Of a stretch of DNA of 64,000 nucleotides, positions 53,111 through 64,000 are shown piece by piece. The notes beneath the pieces are model-generated. The model was not told the DNA's origin, searched no databases, and saw nothing but the letters and a program-made list of their open reading frames with translations. Both the position numbers and the translations under genes were made by a program. Origin of the DNA: Petunia secreta (lineage: Eukaryota; Streptophyta; Magnoliopsida; Solanales; Solanaceae); contig JARKIP010000022.1 of the NCBI GenBank assembly GCA_029990175.1, positions 21,612,001 through 21,676,000 on the forward strand, in the 5' to 3' direction. The stretch's first letter is position 1, and every line of letters starts with the position of its first letter.

Positions 53111-53338
53111 GTGGATTTTGAAAGAAGGAAAGAATTGTATATCTATGTGTACTTTTTGTATATCTGTGTATACCCCCTTAAGTATTTGTTGTTGGTATAT
53201 CTATTTATACCACCTTATATATTTGTATATGTGCCACTATATCTATGTATAGTCACCATTATACATGATTTATAAACCATTAGACAATGTATTCAATATG
53301 TGCATTCCTTGTATATTTGTGTAAATACCCACACTTAT
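53111..53338. other. AT-rich non-coding stretch left of E6
   Basis: TATATCTATGTATA-like degenerate repeats. It is continuous with 60960 onward once E6 is removed. Confidence 0.55.
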
Positions 53339-54178
53339 TGATAAGAATCAAATCAATACGCGGAAAATAAAGATAGGAGCGAGACACTACTCGAACTCCC
53401 TACAAGGTAACCACGGAGAACTTGTTCCGTGATACCCTCGTATCAGCGTCAAGGAGGACCTACGCTATGCAACTGCCCTCGAGTCACACTTGGGACTCGC
53501 AAATAGAATGATCGGGTTTTCGGTTCAAGACTCAACTAGGTTCCACTAGTGAATTCAAGCAACCAAGACAAAGGGTTCTCCAAACAAGAGATAGTTTCTT
53601 TTCATCATTCATATAATTCAAGGTAGACTAAGGTTTGAATAGGTTTGTGAAGTATTTATAGACTTCACTTACATGTAATGAAAGCTCAAAAATACCCCCA
53701 AAGTGGGTTAAAACAATAAAGGCCTCATAGGGCTATAGTTGTCCAAAACATAGCAAATAAACTAGGAATCCCGCATCCTTCAGCTCACTAGGCGCCCCAA
53801 GTAGGCGCCCAGCCTAGTGGAGTAGGCGGTCAGCCTACTTGGAGTGGGCGGCCAGCCCCTTTGGAGTAGGCGGTCCGCCCGTTTTACAGAGGCGGTCCGC
53901 CTAGAGGAAATCCAGAGAGTGATAAAAAACTAGGCGGCCGGCCTAGTTGAGTAGGCGGTCCGCCTGGTGCTGTGGTCTCTTGAGTTGCTTCCAAAAGTGC
54001 TCCGGATGCCTCGTCAAGTGTACTAGAAGGTCCTCCATCCATGGCGCACCAACGCATAGTCTTCAAGTCGCTCCCGAGGCCTTCTTCCATACCCTTCCAT
54101 ATCAAGTGAAGATGGGTATCTTGGATCAACTTGGCTTGACTCCGAGTGAAGGGTCTTGAGGGGGTTTGGGTCTTATCA
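53339..54178 (-). repeat. E6 3' LTR
   Basis: 840 bp with terminal inverted repeats TGATAAGA/TCTTATCA. The minus-strand TATAAATA candidate is at 53653-53660. The palindrome cluster lies at 53783-53967. The first ~295 bases (minus strand) are coding for the end of pol. Confidence 0.94.
53783..53967. repeat. AGGCG-N3-CGCCT palindrome cluster in E6 3' LTR
   Basis: Units such as AGGCGGTCCGCCT, with variants (AGGCGGCCGGCCT and AGGCGCCC). The arms AGGCG and CGCCT are the same as in E5, but the three central bases differ. Confidence 0.82.
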
Positions 54179-55380
54179 TCCTCCCCTTCTTGAGAAGATT
54201 TCGTCCTCGAAATCGAAGCATCATCCACGACCTCTTCATCATTATGCACAGCCTCTTCATTACCTACATTCAAAGGAACCAAGTCACTAACATTGAAAAT
54301 ATTAGAAACTTGATACTCACTTGGCAAGTCGACCACATAAGCATTGTTGTTTATCTTCGAGAGCACTTGGAATGGGCCATCTCCTCGGGGTGCCAACTTC
54401 CCTTTCCTAAGGTTTGGAAACCTTTCTTTCCGGAAGTGCACCCACACATAGTCACCCTTCTTGAGTTCCACCTTCTTGCGTCCTTTGTTCTTCTTGGCGG
54501 CAACCTTAGCATAAGCTTCCTCTAAGTTCTTCTTCGCCTTTGCATGGAGTTCAACCAAAGCCTTGGCTCTAGCTTTACCTTCAAAATTAACAACCATTTC
54601 CCTTGGAAAAGGGGTTAGATCAAGGGGAATCAAGGGGTTAAATCCATAAACACACTCGAATGGAGTCATGCCTATCATGCTATGCAATGTGCGATTATAG
54701 GCAAACTCTATAAGAGGTAGACGATCAATCCAAGTCCCGGCCTTACCTCGAGTCATGGCTCTAAGAAGAGCGCCCAAGGTTCGGTTTACCACTTCCGTTT
54801 GCCCATCGGTTTGGGGGTGGTGGGACGTGGAGAACAAGAGCTTGGTGCCTAAAGCACCCCATAAACACCTCCAAAAATGACTTAGGAACTTAGTGTCCCT
54901 ATCACTCACTATGGTTTGAGGCACACCATGCAACTTCAAAACATTTTCAATAAACAAAGTTGCCACATGTTGTGCATCATCACATTTCTTGCATGGAATG
55001 AAATGAGCCATTTTGGAGAACCTATCCACAACAACATAAAGGCTATCATGGCCCCCTGTAGTCCTTGGTAATCCCATCACAAAATCCATTGAGATATCCA
55101 ACCATGGACTAGTAGGTACGGGGAGAGGGGTATACAACCCATGAGGGTGGGCTTTAGATTTGGCTCGCTTGCACTCAAGGCAATTAGCGCAAAACTTTTC
55201 CACATGCACCCTCATCTTTGGCCAATGGAATTGTTCTTGAAGAATGGCCAAAGTCTTTCTTGTGCAAAAATGTCCCATGAGTCCCCCGCAATGTGCTTCA
55301 TGCACAAGCAACTCTCTCCAAGAGGACTCCGGAATGCACACTCTACCATTTTTGAAGATATAACCATTAACCCATTGGTA
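53884..55380 (-). pseudogene. E6 pol, integrase and C-terminal tail
   Basis: Continues the pol frame after the TAA at 55381-55383. The integrase zinc domain (HEAHCGGLMGHF, then CANCLECKR) is near 55190-55320. The catalytic core shows ISMDFVMGLP, VSDRDTKF and TDGQTEVVNR. The tail has ISRTKSSQEGEDD over the purine tract and RPFTRSQAKLI. It then runs about 295 bases into the 3' LTR, where palindromes are translated as GGPP and GRPP. Intact in itself, but separated from RT by one stop. Confidence 0.9.
54179..54193 (-). other. E6 polypurine tract
   Basis: CTCAAGAAGGGGAGGA-type tract on the minus strand, directly before the 3' LTR and also coding for QEGED. Confidence 0.9.
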
Positions 55381-58293
55381 TTAGTCAACTCTCTCCCCTT
55401 TCTCTAGAGTGTCATGGACACTCTTTAGCTTTGGGTCATGAGCATACATCAATTTAATGCTCTCAAAACCCATGAGCTTAGATGTGAGAGTGGTGGCTAA
55501 AGCAAACTTTCTTGAAAGCGCATCCGCCACAACATTGTCTTTCCCTTTCTTGTATTGGATCACATAGGGAAAAGACTCAATGAATTCAACCCACTTGGCA
55601 TGTCTCTTATTGAGCTTCTCTTGGCCTCTCAAATGCTTGAGTGACTCATGGTCACTCTTGATTACAAACTCACGAGGCCAAAGATAGTGTTGCCAATGGG
55701 CAAGGGCTCTCACAAGGGCATACAACTCCTTGTCATATGTAGAATAGTTCAAGGAGGCCCCTTTCAACTTTTCACTAAAGTAGGCGATGGGTTTGCTATC
55801 TTGCATTAAAACACCACCAATTCCCACCCCCGAGGCATCACATTCAACCTCAAATGCCTTTCCGAAGTCGGGCAATTGCAATAGAGGGGCGGTACTCAAC
55901 CTACTTTTCAACTCAAGGAAGGCCTTCTCTTGAGGCTCTCCCCAAACAAACGGTTGGTCTTTCTTCACCAATTCGGTGAGTGGAGCGGCAATGGAGCTAA
56001 AGTCCTTCACAAATCGCCTATAAAAGCTTGCGAGACCATGAAAGCTCCTCACTTGAGTCACGGTAGTGGGAGTAGGCCAATCACGTATGGCCTCTACCTT
56101 AGACTCATCCACCTCCACTCTTTGGGCACTCACAACAAACCCAAGGAAGACCACCTTCTCAACACCAAAGGCACACTTTTTAAAATTAGCATAGAGCTTT
56201 TCGGCTCTCAACTTTTCAAGCACTAGCCTAAGGTGTTCAACATGGTCGTCTATTGATTTGCTATAGATCAATATATCGTCAAAATAGACGACCACAAACT
56301 TGTTGATGAATGGCTTTAGAACATGGTTCATTAGTCTCATGAAAGTGCTAGGTGCACTGGAGAGCCCAAAGGGCATCACTAACCATTCATAGAGACCAAA
56401 TTTGGTCTTGAATGCGGTTTTCCATTCATCACCGGGTTTCATCCGGATTTGATGGTAGCCGGACCTAAGGTCAATTTTGCTAAACACACATGAACCGCTC
56501 AATTCATCTAACATATCATCAAGTCGGGGAATAGGATGACGGTACTTTACCGTTATTTTGTTCACGGCCCGACAATCAACACACATTCTCCAAGTGCCGT
56601 CCTTTTTGGGAACAAGGATCACGGGCACGACACATGGACTCAAGCTTTCCCTCACCAAGCCTTTAGTGAGCAATTCATCAACTTGCTTTTGCAACTCTCT
56701 TGTGTCTTCCGGGTTGCTCCTATAGGCCGGTTTGTTCGGGATTTGGGATCCCGGGACAAAGTCTATTTGATGCTCAATGCCCCTCAAAGGAGGCAATCCA
56801 TCCGGCATTTCATCCGGGAACATGTCACCAAAATCCTTCAAAACATTCTCAAACACACTAGGCAAAGGGTTAGAAGAAAAATCACAATTAGAGTTTAGAA
56901 CCATACCTTTATGCACTAGGCATATGAGAAGCTTGTTTCCATCATTTCCTCTTAGGACCTCGCCCGGTTGCATCATGGCACATATGCCACCAGTAGAAGT
57001 TGGTGGGATTGCCACCAAGCTTTTGGACAAAGGGCTAGTCTCAACAACCGACTTAGCCTTTGCCACTTCTCTTAACTCCCGCATCCGTTTGTAATCATCG
57101 CTCACTTGTTTGGGAGTTATAGGTTGGAGCACAAACTTTTTCCCCTCATGCGTCACCGTATAGGTGTTGGCATGACCATTATGAACCACACGTCGATCAA
57201 ATTGCCAAGGCCTACCAAAGAGTAGGTGGCATGCATGCATAGGCACGACATCGAACATGTGTTCATCCACATAGTTCCCAATCTTGAACTTGATCAAACA
57301 TTGCTTAACCACCCTCAACTCACCACACTCACTAAGCCATTGAAGCCTATAAGGATTTGGGTGTTTCAAGGTAGGTATTTTCAGTTGGGTGACTAGTGTT
57401 TGGCTAATAACATTACCACAACTTCCCGAGTCAATGATCATAGAGCAAATGAGACCCATGACTCGGCATTTGGAATGAAAAAGATTCTCTCGTTGTAAGG
57501 TCTCAACATCCTCCACACACATGGCTCCTAGACTCCTCCTCACAACAAGGAAGGCATGGGAGTCATCATCTTCGATCATAGTAATCTCCCCTTCATCTCC
57601 CTCATCCTCATCACCCTCTACTCCCTCTTCTTCCTCGGGCTCACTATCTTGCTCATAGACCAAGTCACCAACAAGAACCATAGTTTTCCGAGTAGGACAA
57701 TCTTTAGAGAGATGACCATATCCCTTACACTTAAAGCATTGAGTAGAAGAAGAGATTGGATTACTCAATTGAGTTCTAGAGTTACCTCCCACGGGTTGTG
57801 TCGACCTTTCAAAAGGCTTTTTCACTTCCTTGCTAGCACTTGCACCACTTGCACTTGGGAATTTGGCATTAGTTGTAGGAGACTTCCAATCCTTTGGCTT
57901 GTTCAATGGAGTAATAGCATTACTCTTGTAGCGAAGGGATTTCTCCTCTTTGAGCCACTTCTCGGCTTCAACCGCATCCTCATATAGCTTGTAGTAATCA
58001 TTGTACTTGTGAAACTTCAAAAGTGAAGCTATGTCTCGGTTTAAGCCCCCTTTGAAACGGATCATGGCCGTCTCATTGTCTTCCTCATCCAAGTCTAGAG
58101 TCATCCGGATTTGTTCAAACTCATTGAAGTACTCCCCAACCGACTTGGAACCTTGTTTCAATTCATAGAGACGCTTTTGTTGATCCACTCGGTATTGGTT
58201 AGTCAAGTACTTTTCATCCATCACACAGATCAACTCATCCCATGTAAGATTAAGAACCATCCCCGTCCTCCTTCTATTCCTCTTTACCGACTC
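55381..58293 (-). pseudogene. E6 gag end, protease, RT and RNase H
   Basis: A 959-residue open frame from the ATG at 58260, preceded by the in-frame TAG at 58294-58296. Capsid comes first (YELKQGSKSVGEYFNEFEQ), then the zinc knuckle CFKCKGYGHLSKDC near 57715, protease MIIDSGSC near 57430, RT with FSKIDLRSGYHQ near 56470 and YFDDILIYSKS near 56280, and RNase H with VECDASG near 55840 and NVVADALSRK near 55520. It ends at a TAA (55381-55383) that is one change from a Gln codon. Only these two stops break the polyprotein. Confidence 0.92.
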
Positions 58294-59064
58294 CTACCAT
58301 GTAGAAGCAAAGGACTCAAAGGTAGAGATAGCATACTTAGTCTTCTTCACTTCGGGCATGTCATTGGTGTCAAATATACGTTCCATGGACAACTTCCAAT
58401 CAATGTACTCCACCGGATCACTACTCCCTTTGAAAGGAGGAATAGTAATCTTCACACTATTAAGATTGTTGTTGTTGTCACGACCCCCACGGAATGGCTC
58501 CGGTTGGCCCCCATAGTGGTCTTCATTCACACCATACTCCCTCCTTGCATTCCCTCCAACAAATCCCATAGGTGGCCCTCGACCTCGGCCTCTACCTCGA
58601 TCCACATTACGACCCCAATTCATACCACGTCTTGGTTGAAAGTGATCATCAAAACCATACACATCATCACCATATTCGGCTTCCTCCCCTTCTTGAGCTT
58701 CATCGACTTGCTCAAGAGGTTGCACGTTTCGTATGGGTCTTGGTAATGGGATGTTTCTTGGGGGATTACCCAAGATACGGGGAATGCCCGTTTGTTCAAT
58801 TCTCTCTCGATCTTCCTTTACCCGTTGTTGATTGAGCAATTCAACAACTTGCTCCGGGGTAAAGGTAGGGCTACTCGAGCCTTCACCGGTCTCAATTTGG
58901 ACACTCGGGGTCCCCTTTTCAATTGGGACACTCGGGGTCCCTTGGTCTCCTTGGGTACTTGAGGCACCCTTTTCAAGTGACTCAATCCTTTGAGTCATAA
59001 CATCCATCTTGGCAAGAAGGCTAGCCAAGGCCTCCTTGATGAAATCTTGACCTTCGTTGGCCAT
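58294..59064 (-). pseudogene. E6 gag, N-terminal part
   Basis: It starts at the ATG of MANEGQDF (59062-59064), directly after TTTGTAG/GTACA, the same arrangement as in E2 and E3. A helical start (ALASLLAKMDVMTQRIESLEK) may be a short coiled coil. A Ser/Thr/Pro linker with repeated GTPSVxIE phrases, an acidic part and an RGRGRGRG stretch follow. Capsid begins at VKITIPPFKGSSDPVEY. TAG at 58294-58296 sits where E3 has the second Trp of STWW, a G-to-A change. Confidence 0.9.
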
Positions 59065-59282
59065 TGTACCTACAAAGAAAAGAAACAAGAGTTAGTTAAA
59101 ACACCTCACTCGCTCCCTCACTTGTGTTCACTCGGATCACTCGTATGGTGGTGATGGCTATTTCACTCTTGCTTGAACTCAAAGCTTCACAAAGTTGAAT
59201 AGTAAACCTAAACCTAATCACTCGACTCAAAAGCCAAATGTACTCCGGGGTGAATGGAGTTAATAGGACTCGATTGGAACGC

Positions 59283-59436
59283 TAAGCACTTTGAGTGAGG
59301 ACTTGAGTCAAAAGACACTACGGGTCTTCTTTGAGTTCTAGTCTCCGTTCTAAGGCACGATGGTCCTAGTAGCTTGAAGTAATTAGTACTAATCGAGTAG
59401 GATTATACTCTAATAATACTAATTAGAAGCAATGCA
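59283..59436 (-). promoter_or_regulatory. E6 leader block shared with E5
   Basis: 154 bp matching 13518-13671 at roughly 90% by eye, including TACTAATCGAGTAGGATTAT. See the E5 entry; it is probably a cis signal. Confidence 0.75.
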
Positions 59437-59489
59437 AACAACAAAACAAGCGAACCTAGAAGAAACTACCCGATTCCCAACTCTTCAGG

Positions 59490-59646
59490 AAGTAGGCGCC
59501 CCACCTGTTTGGACTAGGTGGTCCGCCTGGTGTCTGCAGTGGGGAGTAGGCGGTCAGCATACTCTGAGTAGGCGGTCCGCCTCTGTAAAGTCCAGAGAGC
59601 AAGCAAAAATCAGGCGGTCCGCCCGTTTTGCTAGGCGCTCCGCCTA
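59490..59646. repeat. Palindrome cluster in E6 leader
   Basis: AGGCGGTCCGCCT-type units and half-units, in the same relative position as the E5 leader cluster. Confidence 0.8.
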
Positions 59647-60053
59647 CTGCAAGTTTCAGCACAGTTCAAACACGATTTTCTTGGTTTTGCACCCAAAAAT
59701 TCATCAATCCACACGTTGTTTTATCAATCCGAAGGTACCCAAGCATTGTTTCAAGCACAGAGATCAAACCCCAATCAAAGTTCAACATTCCACCATGTTC
59801 ATAGCTAGGGTTTCAAATTTTCAAATTCTTCAAGGGTTTCAAATTTTCAATCCTTGTGTTTCTACTTCAAATTCGATGCTCAGGGTACCAAAAGAACGGG
59901 TTTCAACAAGGAACAAACCCCAATATCAATCAAGCAATGGGTCCAACAAACCAAGATTCTATGAATTTTTTTTTTTTTTTTCAACTTTTTCTATTTTTTT
60001 GTGTTTTCTTCTTTTTCTTCAACAACAAATAAGAACCTAAGATAGAAACCAAC

Positions 60054-60119
60054 CTAGGCACGAAGAATCAAGGGTCGGGGGTTTCTAGAAACAAAACCCG
60101 AGCCTTTCTCTGATACCAA
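60054..60119 (-). other. E6 primer binding site and conserved flank
   Basis: The primer site is 60107-60118, TGGTATCAGAGA on the minus strand. The last base differs from the usual C. The flank matches E5 14477-14541. Confidence 0.88.
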
Positions 60120-60121
60120 GA

Positions 60122-60959
60122 TGATAAGAATCAAATCAATACGCGGAAAATAAAGATAGGAGCGAGACACTACTCGAACTCCCTACAAGGTAACCACGGA
60201 GAACTTGTTCCGTGATACCCTCGTATCGGCGTCAAGGAGGACCTACGCTATGCAACTACCCTCGAGTCACACTTGGAACTCGCAAATAGAATGATCGGGT
60301 TTTCGGTTCAAGACTCAACTAGGTTCCACTAGTGAATTCAAGCAACCAAGACAAAGGGTTCTCCAAACAAGAGATAGTTTCTTTTCATCATTCATATAAT
60401 TCAAGGTAGACTAAGGTTTGAATAGGTTTGTGAAGTATTTATAGACTTCACTTACATGTAATGAAAGCTCAAAAATACCCCCAAAGTGGGTTAAAACAAT
60501 AAAGGCCTCATAGGGCTATAGTTGTCCAAAACATAGCAAATAAACTAGGAATCCCGCATCCTTCAGCTCACTAGGCGCCCCAAGTAGGCGCCCAGCCTAG
60601 TGGAGTAGGCGGTCAGCCTACTTGGAGTGGGCGGCCAGCCCCTTTGGAGTAGGCGGTCCGCCCGTTTTACAGAGGTGGTCCGCCTAGAGGAAATCCAGAG
60701 AGATAAAAAACTAGGCGGCCGGCCTAGTTGAGTAGGCGGTCCGCCTGGTGCTGTGGCCTCTTGAGTTGCTTCCAAAAGTGCTCCGGATGCCTCGTCAAGT
60801 GTACTAGAAGGTCCTCCATCCATGGCGCACCAAAGCATAGTCTTCAAGTCGCTCCCGAGGCCTTCTTCCATACCCTTCCATATCAAGTGAAGATGGGTAT
60901 CTTGGATCAACTTGGCTTGACTCCGAGTGAAGGGTCTTGAGGGGGTTTGGGTCTTATCA
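60122..60959 (-). repeat. E6 5' LTR
   Basis: 838 bp on the minus strand. The palindrome cluster is at 60566-60749. The copy of the pol tail it carries is not expected to be translated here. Confidence 0.94.
60436..60443 (-). promoter_or_regulatory. E6 5' LTR TATA box candidate
   Basis: TATAAATA on the minus strand, about 315 bases before the LTR end at 60122. Confidence 0.6.
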
Positions 60960-60977
60960 CTCATACAAGGTTATGGT

Positions 60978-61017
60978 CCCCACTTGTAGGATATACTGGG
61001 TATGTTGTTGTTGTTGT
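60978..61017 (+). mobile_element. 5'-truncated TS-type SINE tail
   Basis: Forty bases ending GGATATACTGGGTATG followed by GTTGTTGTTG-type repeats, the 3' end typical of Solanaceae TS SINEs. It is flanked by a perfect 15-bp direct repeat, ATACAAGGTTATGGT, at 60963-60977 and 61018-61032. No tRNA-related head is present. Confidence 0.75.
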
Positions 61018-61032
61018 ATACAAGGTTATGGT

Positions 61033-61969
61033 TGTGGGATTATACATGGGTTATACACAATTAGACATAGTATGCAGTGTGTGTGTATACTCTTTAACTA
61101 CTGCATCATGTATAGGCGATCTCCAAACTTGTGACTTCGCTTCCTCAAAGACGATATAACTATCGTGATTATTTTTTCATGCAATCTTTCATTTTTTGGA
61201 TTATAATTGACTGTTAAACTTTGATTTTTTTTTACAATCCACTAGTTTCTGAGGGATCATTGGTCCTTTCTTTCTTCTCTTGGATCTATGTTTTTCTTTT
61301 TGGTATATTATTTGGTGAATTTGTGGTGCTCTGTGTCATCAGGAGAGGTGTTGCTTCTCTTTCAACACGAATTAGAAACAACATAGTGTATGTTTGAAAA
61401 AGTGGCCTTAACAATGAAAAGTATATGGGTTGTAAGAAATATATGTTTGGCGGCTGGTTGTGTTTTTTCCATCTTTCGAAGTTATCTAACTTTTCGAAAT
61501 GGGCTAAAGGACCAATTATATAAGTTAAGAGATTGGATTCGAGTAACCATGTGGATCAATCGGGATCCATAACTAATAACTAATAACTAATTATAGTTAT
61601 ATATATGAAAATAGAAAAAAAAAGGAGCACTCCTTTTAGGAATATAAAAAAAGGTTTTTATAAACCAACACACCTTTTTAACTCTTCTCCTTCCCTTCCA
61701 ACTATAGAAACAACTCATTCAGTGGAAGATTTTTAAGAAGATAGATCTTCTATGAATATTGGAACACATCTATAATCAAGTACGTCTTTAGACTGTGACT
61801 TTTATGGTGTAGTTCGTGTTTATAAATGTGATTGCACTACCGACTAGTGAAACAAATATGAATTGATCTTGGATGAAATTTGTATTTAACAGATGGTAAA
61901 TAATCCTTCATCGGTATCAAAACCAAGTTATTTGTTTCATAGTCATACATTTATTTTTCGAGATGCTGG
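61033..61969. other. Non-coding stretch between SINE and E7
   Basis: AT-rich. It includes a small perfect hairpin AAAAGGAG-CA-CTCCTTTT near 61620-61637 and short TAATAACTAATAACTAAT repeats near 61575. Open frames here show no family signature. Confidence 0.5.
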
Positions 61970-63575
61970 TGTCACGACCTAACCTAAGGCCGCGAAGGAT
62001 AACCGACACTAAGTGTCGATTATCGCTAAACCTGTTAATAATCTATGAATTATAGAGATGAGCTGGCAACCTGGTTATGAATACATACATATTTACTAAA
62101 AACATAAAGTATGGAAAGATGACAAGGCTATCACACGATAATATATATAACATACTGACTGCACCACACAGGGACATATCTACATGCCTCTAAGAGTGCT
62201 GAACTGAATATACAAAAGATGGGACAAGGCCCCGCCATACCTACTCGATATCTGTACAACATACCAAAAGTAGTATACTCCGGAAGAGACGGAGTTACTC
62301 CAACAGCTGGTAGATAGCCTACTAACATGGCTCAGGGTCTGCTCTCTCTATAACTGGATGATTCGCAAAAATAGAACCAGTACTATACAATGCACGGAAA
62401 TGGATACCCAGATAAACTGATAACATAAACATGTTAAACGATAACAAGATGAGACAACTGGATGACATATAAATCGGCAGATGGAATGTCTGGATAGCAC
62501 CACTTTCCTGCCTTTCGACCTAATTTTCAGAGTGCAGATCAAAGATATAGACTTCATGGTCTTCATGAAAGTTTTAGATATATGTCTTAGGGTTCTGGGG
62601 ATTCTTAAAGCATCTAAATATCAATCTTGTACAAGGAGTTATGATCAATATACTAACTGCTGTCCAAAGATCATAATGAGTTTCCAGATTTTGAAACGTT
62701 TTGTCTTGCTGATTCAGACGTCTTTCACCATGGATTTTAGTACCAAATTAAGTATATACAAGGTTTACTTGATACCATACCAGTTTCTCACAAGAAACAC
62801 TAAGTTTAGAACTAAAAAAAATGTCAAAGGCTAAAAGATACATGCCTTGCCAAAAGAAAGGTTTAATCTTACATACCTTTGATGTTTCTAGCTTCTAAAC
62901 TTTGTTTCCTTTGAATTCCACACCTTCTAAAGCATAAAAAAGCTATAACATAGAATTTAGGTACTTTACTTAGCCATGAAGTAATTTTAAAACTCAAACT
63001 ATAGACGAAATTGAAGGTAGCATAACGTTACCTTAATCACGTAGAGCGTTTTGACGCACACCGTCTTCAGTTTCGAGTTAAGATTGATGTTGTTTCTTCA
63101 AAATCATAAAAATTGGTTTTAGACTCAAGAAAGGGCCGTTTCTATTGTGGGGTTTATGCTAAATGTCGAGAGAGAGAATGATTTCTCTTTTATAATAAAA
63201 ACATTTCATTTCTAGCCCTCTTTTGCGCTTATGTCCCTTTTTCTGGTCTAACTTCTGATACTCATATCTTTTTATCCAGACATTGTATGAACAAACCGTC
63301 AAAAGTTTTGGAAGCTATACTCCAAGACCTTCAATTTGGTATATCATATGCCCCTAAAAGAACTTATATAACACACAGAATTAATTGCTGAAAAAGCTCT
63401 GTTACAAGGCAAATTCTTAGACGGTTTTTTCGCAACTTAAATCTGATTTTTCCCAACCTTTATATTCAACATATAAAAGTCATATATGGTCCAATTATGA
63501 CTTTAAGATCACTTAAATTATTCTTAACCTGTCATTAGAATGATATACCTTATTTTGGACATACGAGGTGTGACA
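61970..63575 (-). repeat. E7 3' LTR
   Basis: 1,606 bp. On the minus strand it begins TGTCACACCTCG and ends GGTCGTGACA. TATAAAAG on the minus strand is at 63187-63194. The purine tract TAAGGGGGGAAGAT precedes it (63576-63589). It lacks the ~0.64-kb segment found in the E1 3' LTR at 16790-17425. Confidence 0.92.
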
Positions 63576-63646
63576 ATCTTCCCCCCTTAGGAACTTTTGT
63601 CCTCAAATGTGAAATGAAGTATGTAAAAGCATTAAACAAGGATTTA

Positions 63647-64000
63647 TTATATACCTGAAGTAGTGAAGAGATGTTGATACTTTTCTCTCATATCATTCTC
63701 AGCTTCCCAAGTTATTTCCTCTACGGTATTGCTTCGCCATAGCACCTTAACTGAAGGAATGTCTTTCGTCCTTAGTCGACGAATCTGCCTATCTAAGATT
63801 GCAATTGGCATCTCTTGATAAGTTAATTGCTCCGTGATCTGTACATCAGCTACTGGTACAACTCTAGAAGGATCTCCAACACATTTTCTGAGCATAGAAA
63901 CATGGAATACTGGATGTACCTCCTGAAGGTCTGCTGAAAGGTCTAACTCATACGCTACACGCCCAACTCGCCTGATAACCTGATATGGACCAATAAATCT
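63647..64000 (-). CDS. E7 pol C-terminus: integrase end and chromodomain (partial)
   Basis: Open from the window edge to TAA (63647-63649). It shows the integrase end (VHPVFHVSMLRKCVGDP), then the chromodomain: EQLTYQEMPIAILDRQ, KVLWRSNTVEEITWEAE and KYQHLF. The WxxxxxEEITWE arrangement is that of Tekay-type chromodomains. The same sequence in E1 is split by E5. The N-terminal part is outside the window. Confidence 0.92.
   Translation of the reverse strand, partial: RFIGPYQVIRRVGRVAYELDLSADLQEVHPVFHVSMLRKCVGDPSRVVPVADVQITEQLTYQEMPIAILDRQIRRLRTKDIPSVKVLWRSNTVEEITWEAENDMREKYQHLFTTSGI

Larger units (their letters stand above)
59065..60106 (-). other. E6 untranslated leader
   Basis: About 1 kb without a supported ORF. 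It holds the acceptor-like tract before gag, the block shared with E5 (59283-59436), the palindrome cluster (59490-59646), a T-run near 59970-59987 (plus strand) and the conserved primer-site flank. Confidence 0.75.
53339..60959 (-). mobile_element. E6: CRM-like Ty3 element with two nonsense codons
   Basis: 7,621 bp on the minus strand. LTRs are 60122-60959 (5') and 53339-54178 (3'). Flanks CTTAT (53334-53338) and CTCAT (60960-60964) are a target duplication with one change. It has primer site, leader, gag, pol and purine tract. By eye the LTRs differ by about six substitutions and one 2-bp indel, so it is young but older than E3. Protein similarity to E3 is high throughout. Confidence 0.94.
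61970..64000 (-). mobile_element. E7: Tekay/Del-like element, right-truncated by the window
   Basis: The 3' LTR and the end of pol of an element in the same family as E1 but on the opposite strand. The single visible flank, GCTGG at 61965-61969, would be one copy of its target duplication. Its pol end is intact, so it is younger or better preserved than E1. Confidence 0.9.

Noticed and set aside
61390..61572. 60-codon open frame near the SINE
   Set aside because: No homology signal or start context; AT-rich surroundings with chance open frames.

Overview
The window is plant nuclear DNA made almost entirely of transposable elements. I recognise no host gene. A 3' tail typical of Solanaceae TS-type SINEs (60978-61017), three Stowaway-type MITEs and the mix of Tekay-like, CRM-like and Athila-like Ty3 elements with L1 LINEs suggest a large, repeat-rich Solanaceae genome. 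That assignment is an inference. Element names LINE-1, LINE-2 and E1-E7 are mine.

Left half (1-37925). This is a nest five layers deep. An old L1-type LINE (LINE-1, 1-3578 and 37578-37925) was split inside its RNase H domain by E1, a Tekay/Del-like chromovirus (3579-37577; target duplication CAAAC on both sides). The E1 chromodomain region was then hit by E5 (9265-15258, minus strand; TATAG on both sides), a non-autonomous LTR element with one long ORF. The E1 3' LTR was hit by E2 (17426-37047; GCTAT on both sides), a CRM-like element. E2 carries the remains of E4, an Athila-like gag-protease element (21508-34301). E4 was hit just before its 3' LTR by E3 (25458-32952; GGGGT on both sides), a young CRM-like element whose two LTRs look identical and whose gag-pol frame is broken by one stop codon.

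Middle (37926-53338). LINE-2 is a second, nearly full-length L1-type LINE (38056-43150) with a perfect 15-bp target duplication. Non-coding DNA with three Stowaway MITEs and a TC microsatellite follows. Next comes a 1.8-kb palindrome-rich unit repeated in tandem (47528-49356 and 49357-53110). The second copy is interrupted by a 1.9-kb element with long terminal inverted repeats and an internal minisatellite (50525-52431).

Right end (53339-64000). E6 (53339-60959, minus strand) is a CRM-like element with two nonsense codons. It shares its leader block, primer-binding-site flank, polypurine tract and an unusual class of palindrome, AGGCG-N3-CGCCT, with E5. E6 is therefore a model for the autonomous partner that could mobilise E5. 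A 40-bp truncated SINE and then E7, a Tekay-like element on the minus strand cut by the window edge, close the region.

Logic of the region. E3 and E6 are the kind of elements that supply Gag, protease, RT, RNase H and integrase. E5 and E4 lack RT and integrase and would depend on such proteins through shared cis signals. The remaining elements are decaying substrate. The most interesting signals are the long intact E5 ORF with a protease-like domain lacking its catalytic motif, the cis modules shared by E5 and E6, the palindrome clusters, and candidate RNA hairpins in the leaders of E2/E3 and in the 3' spacer of E4.
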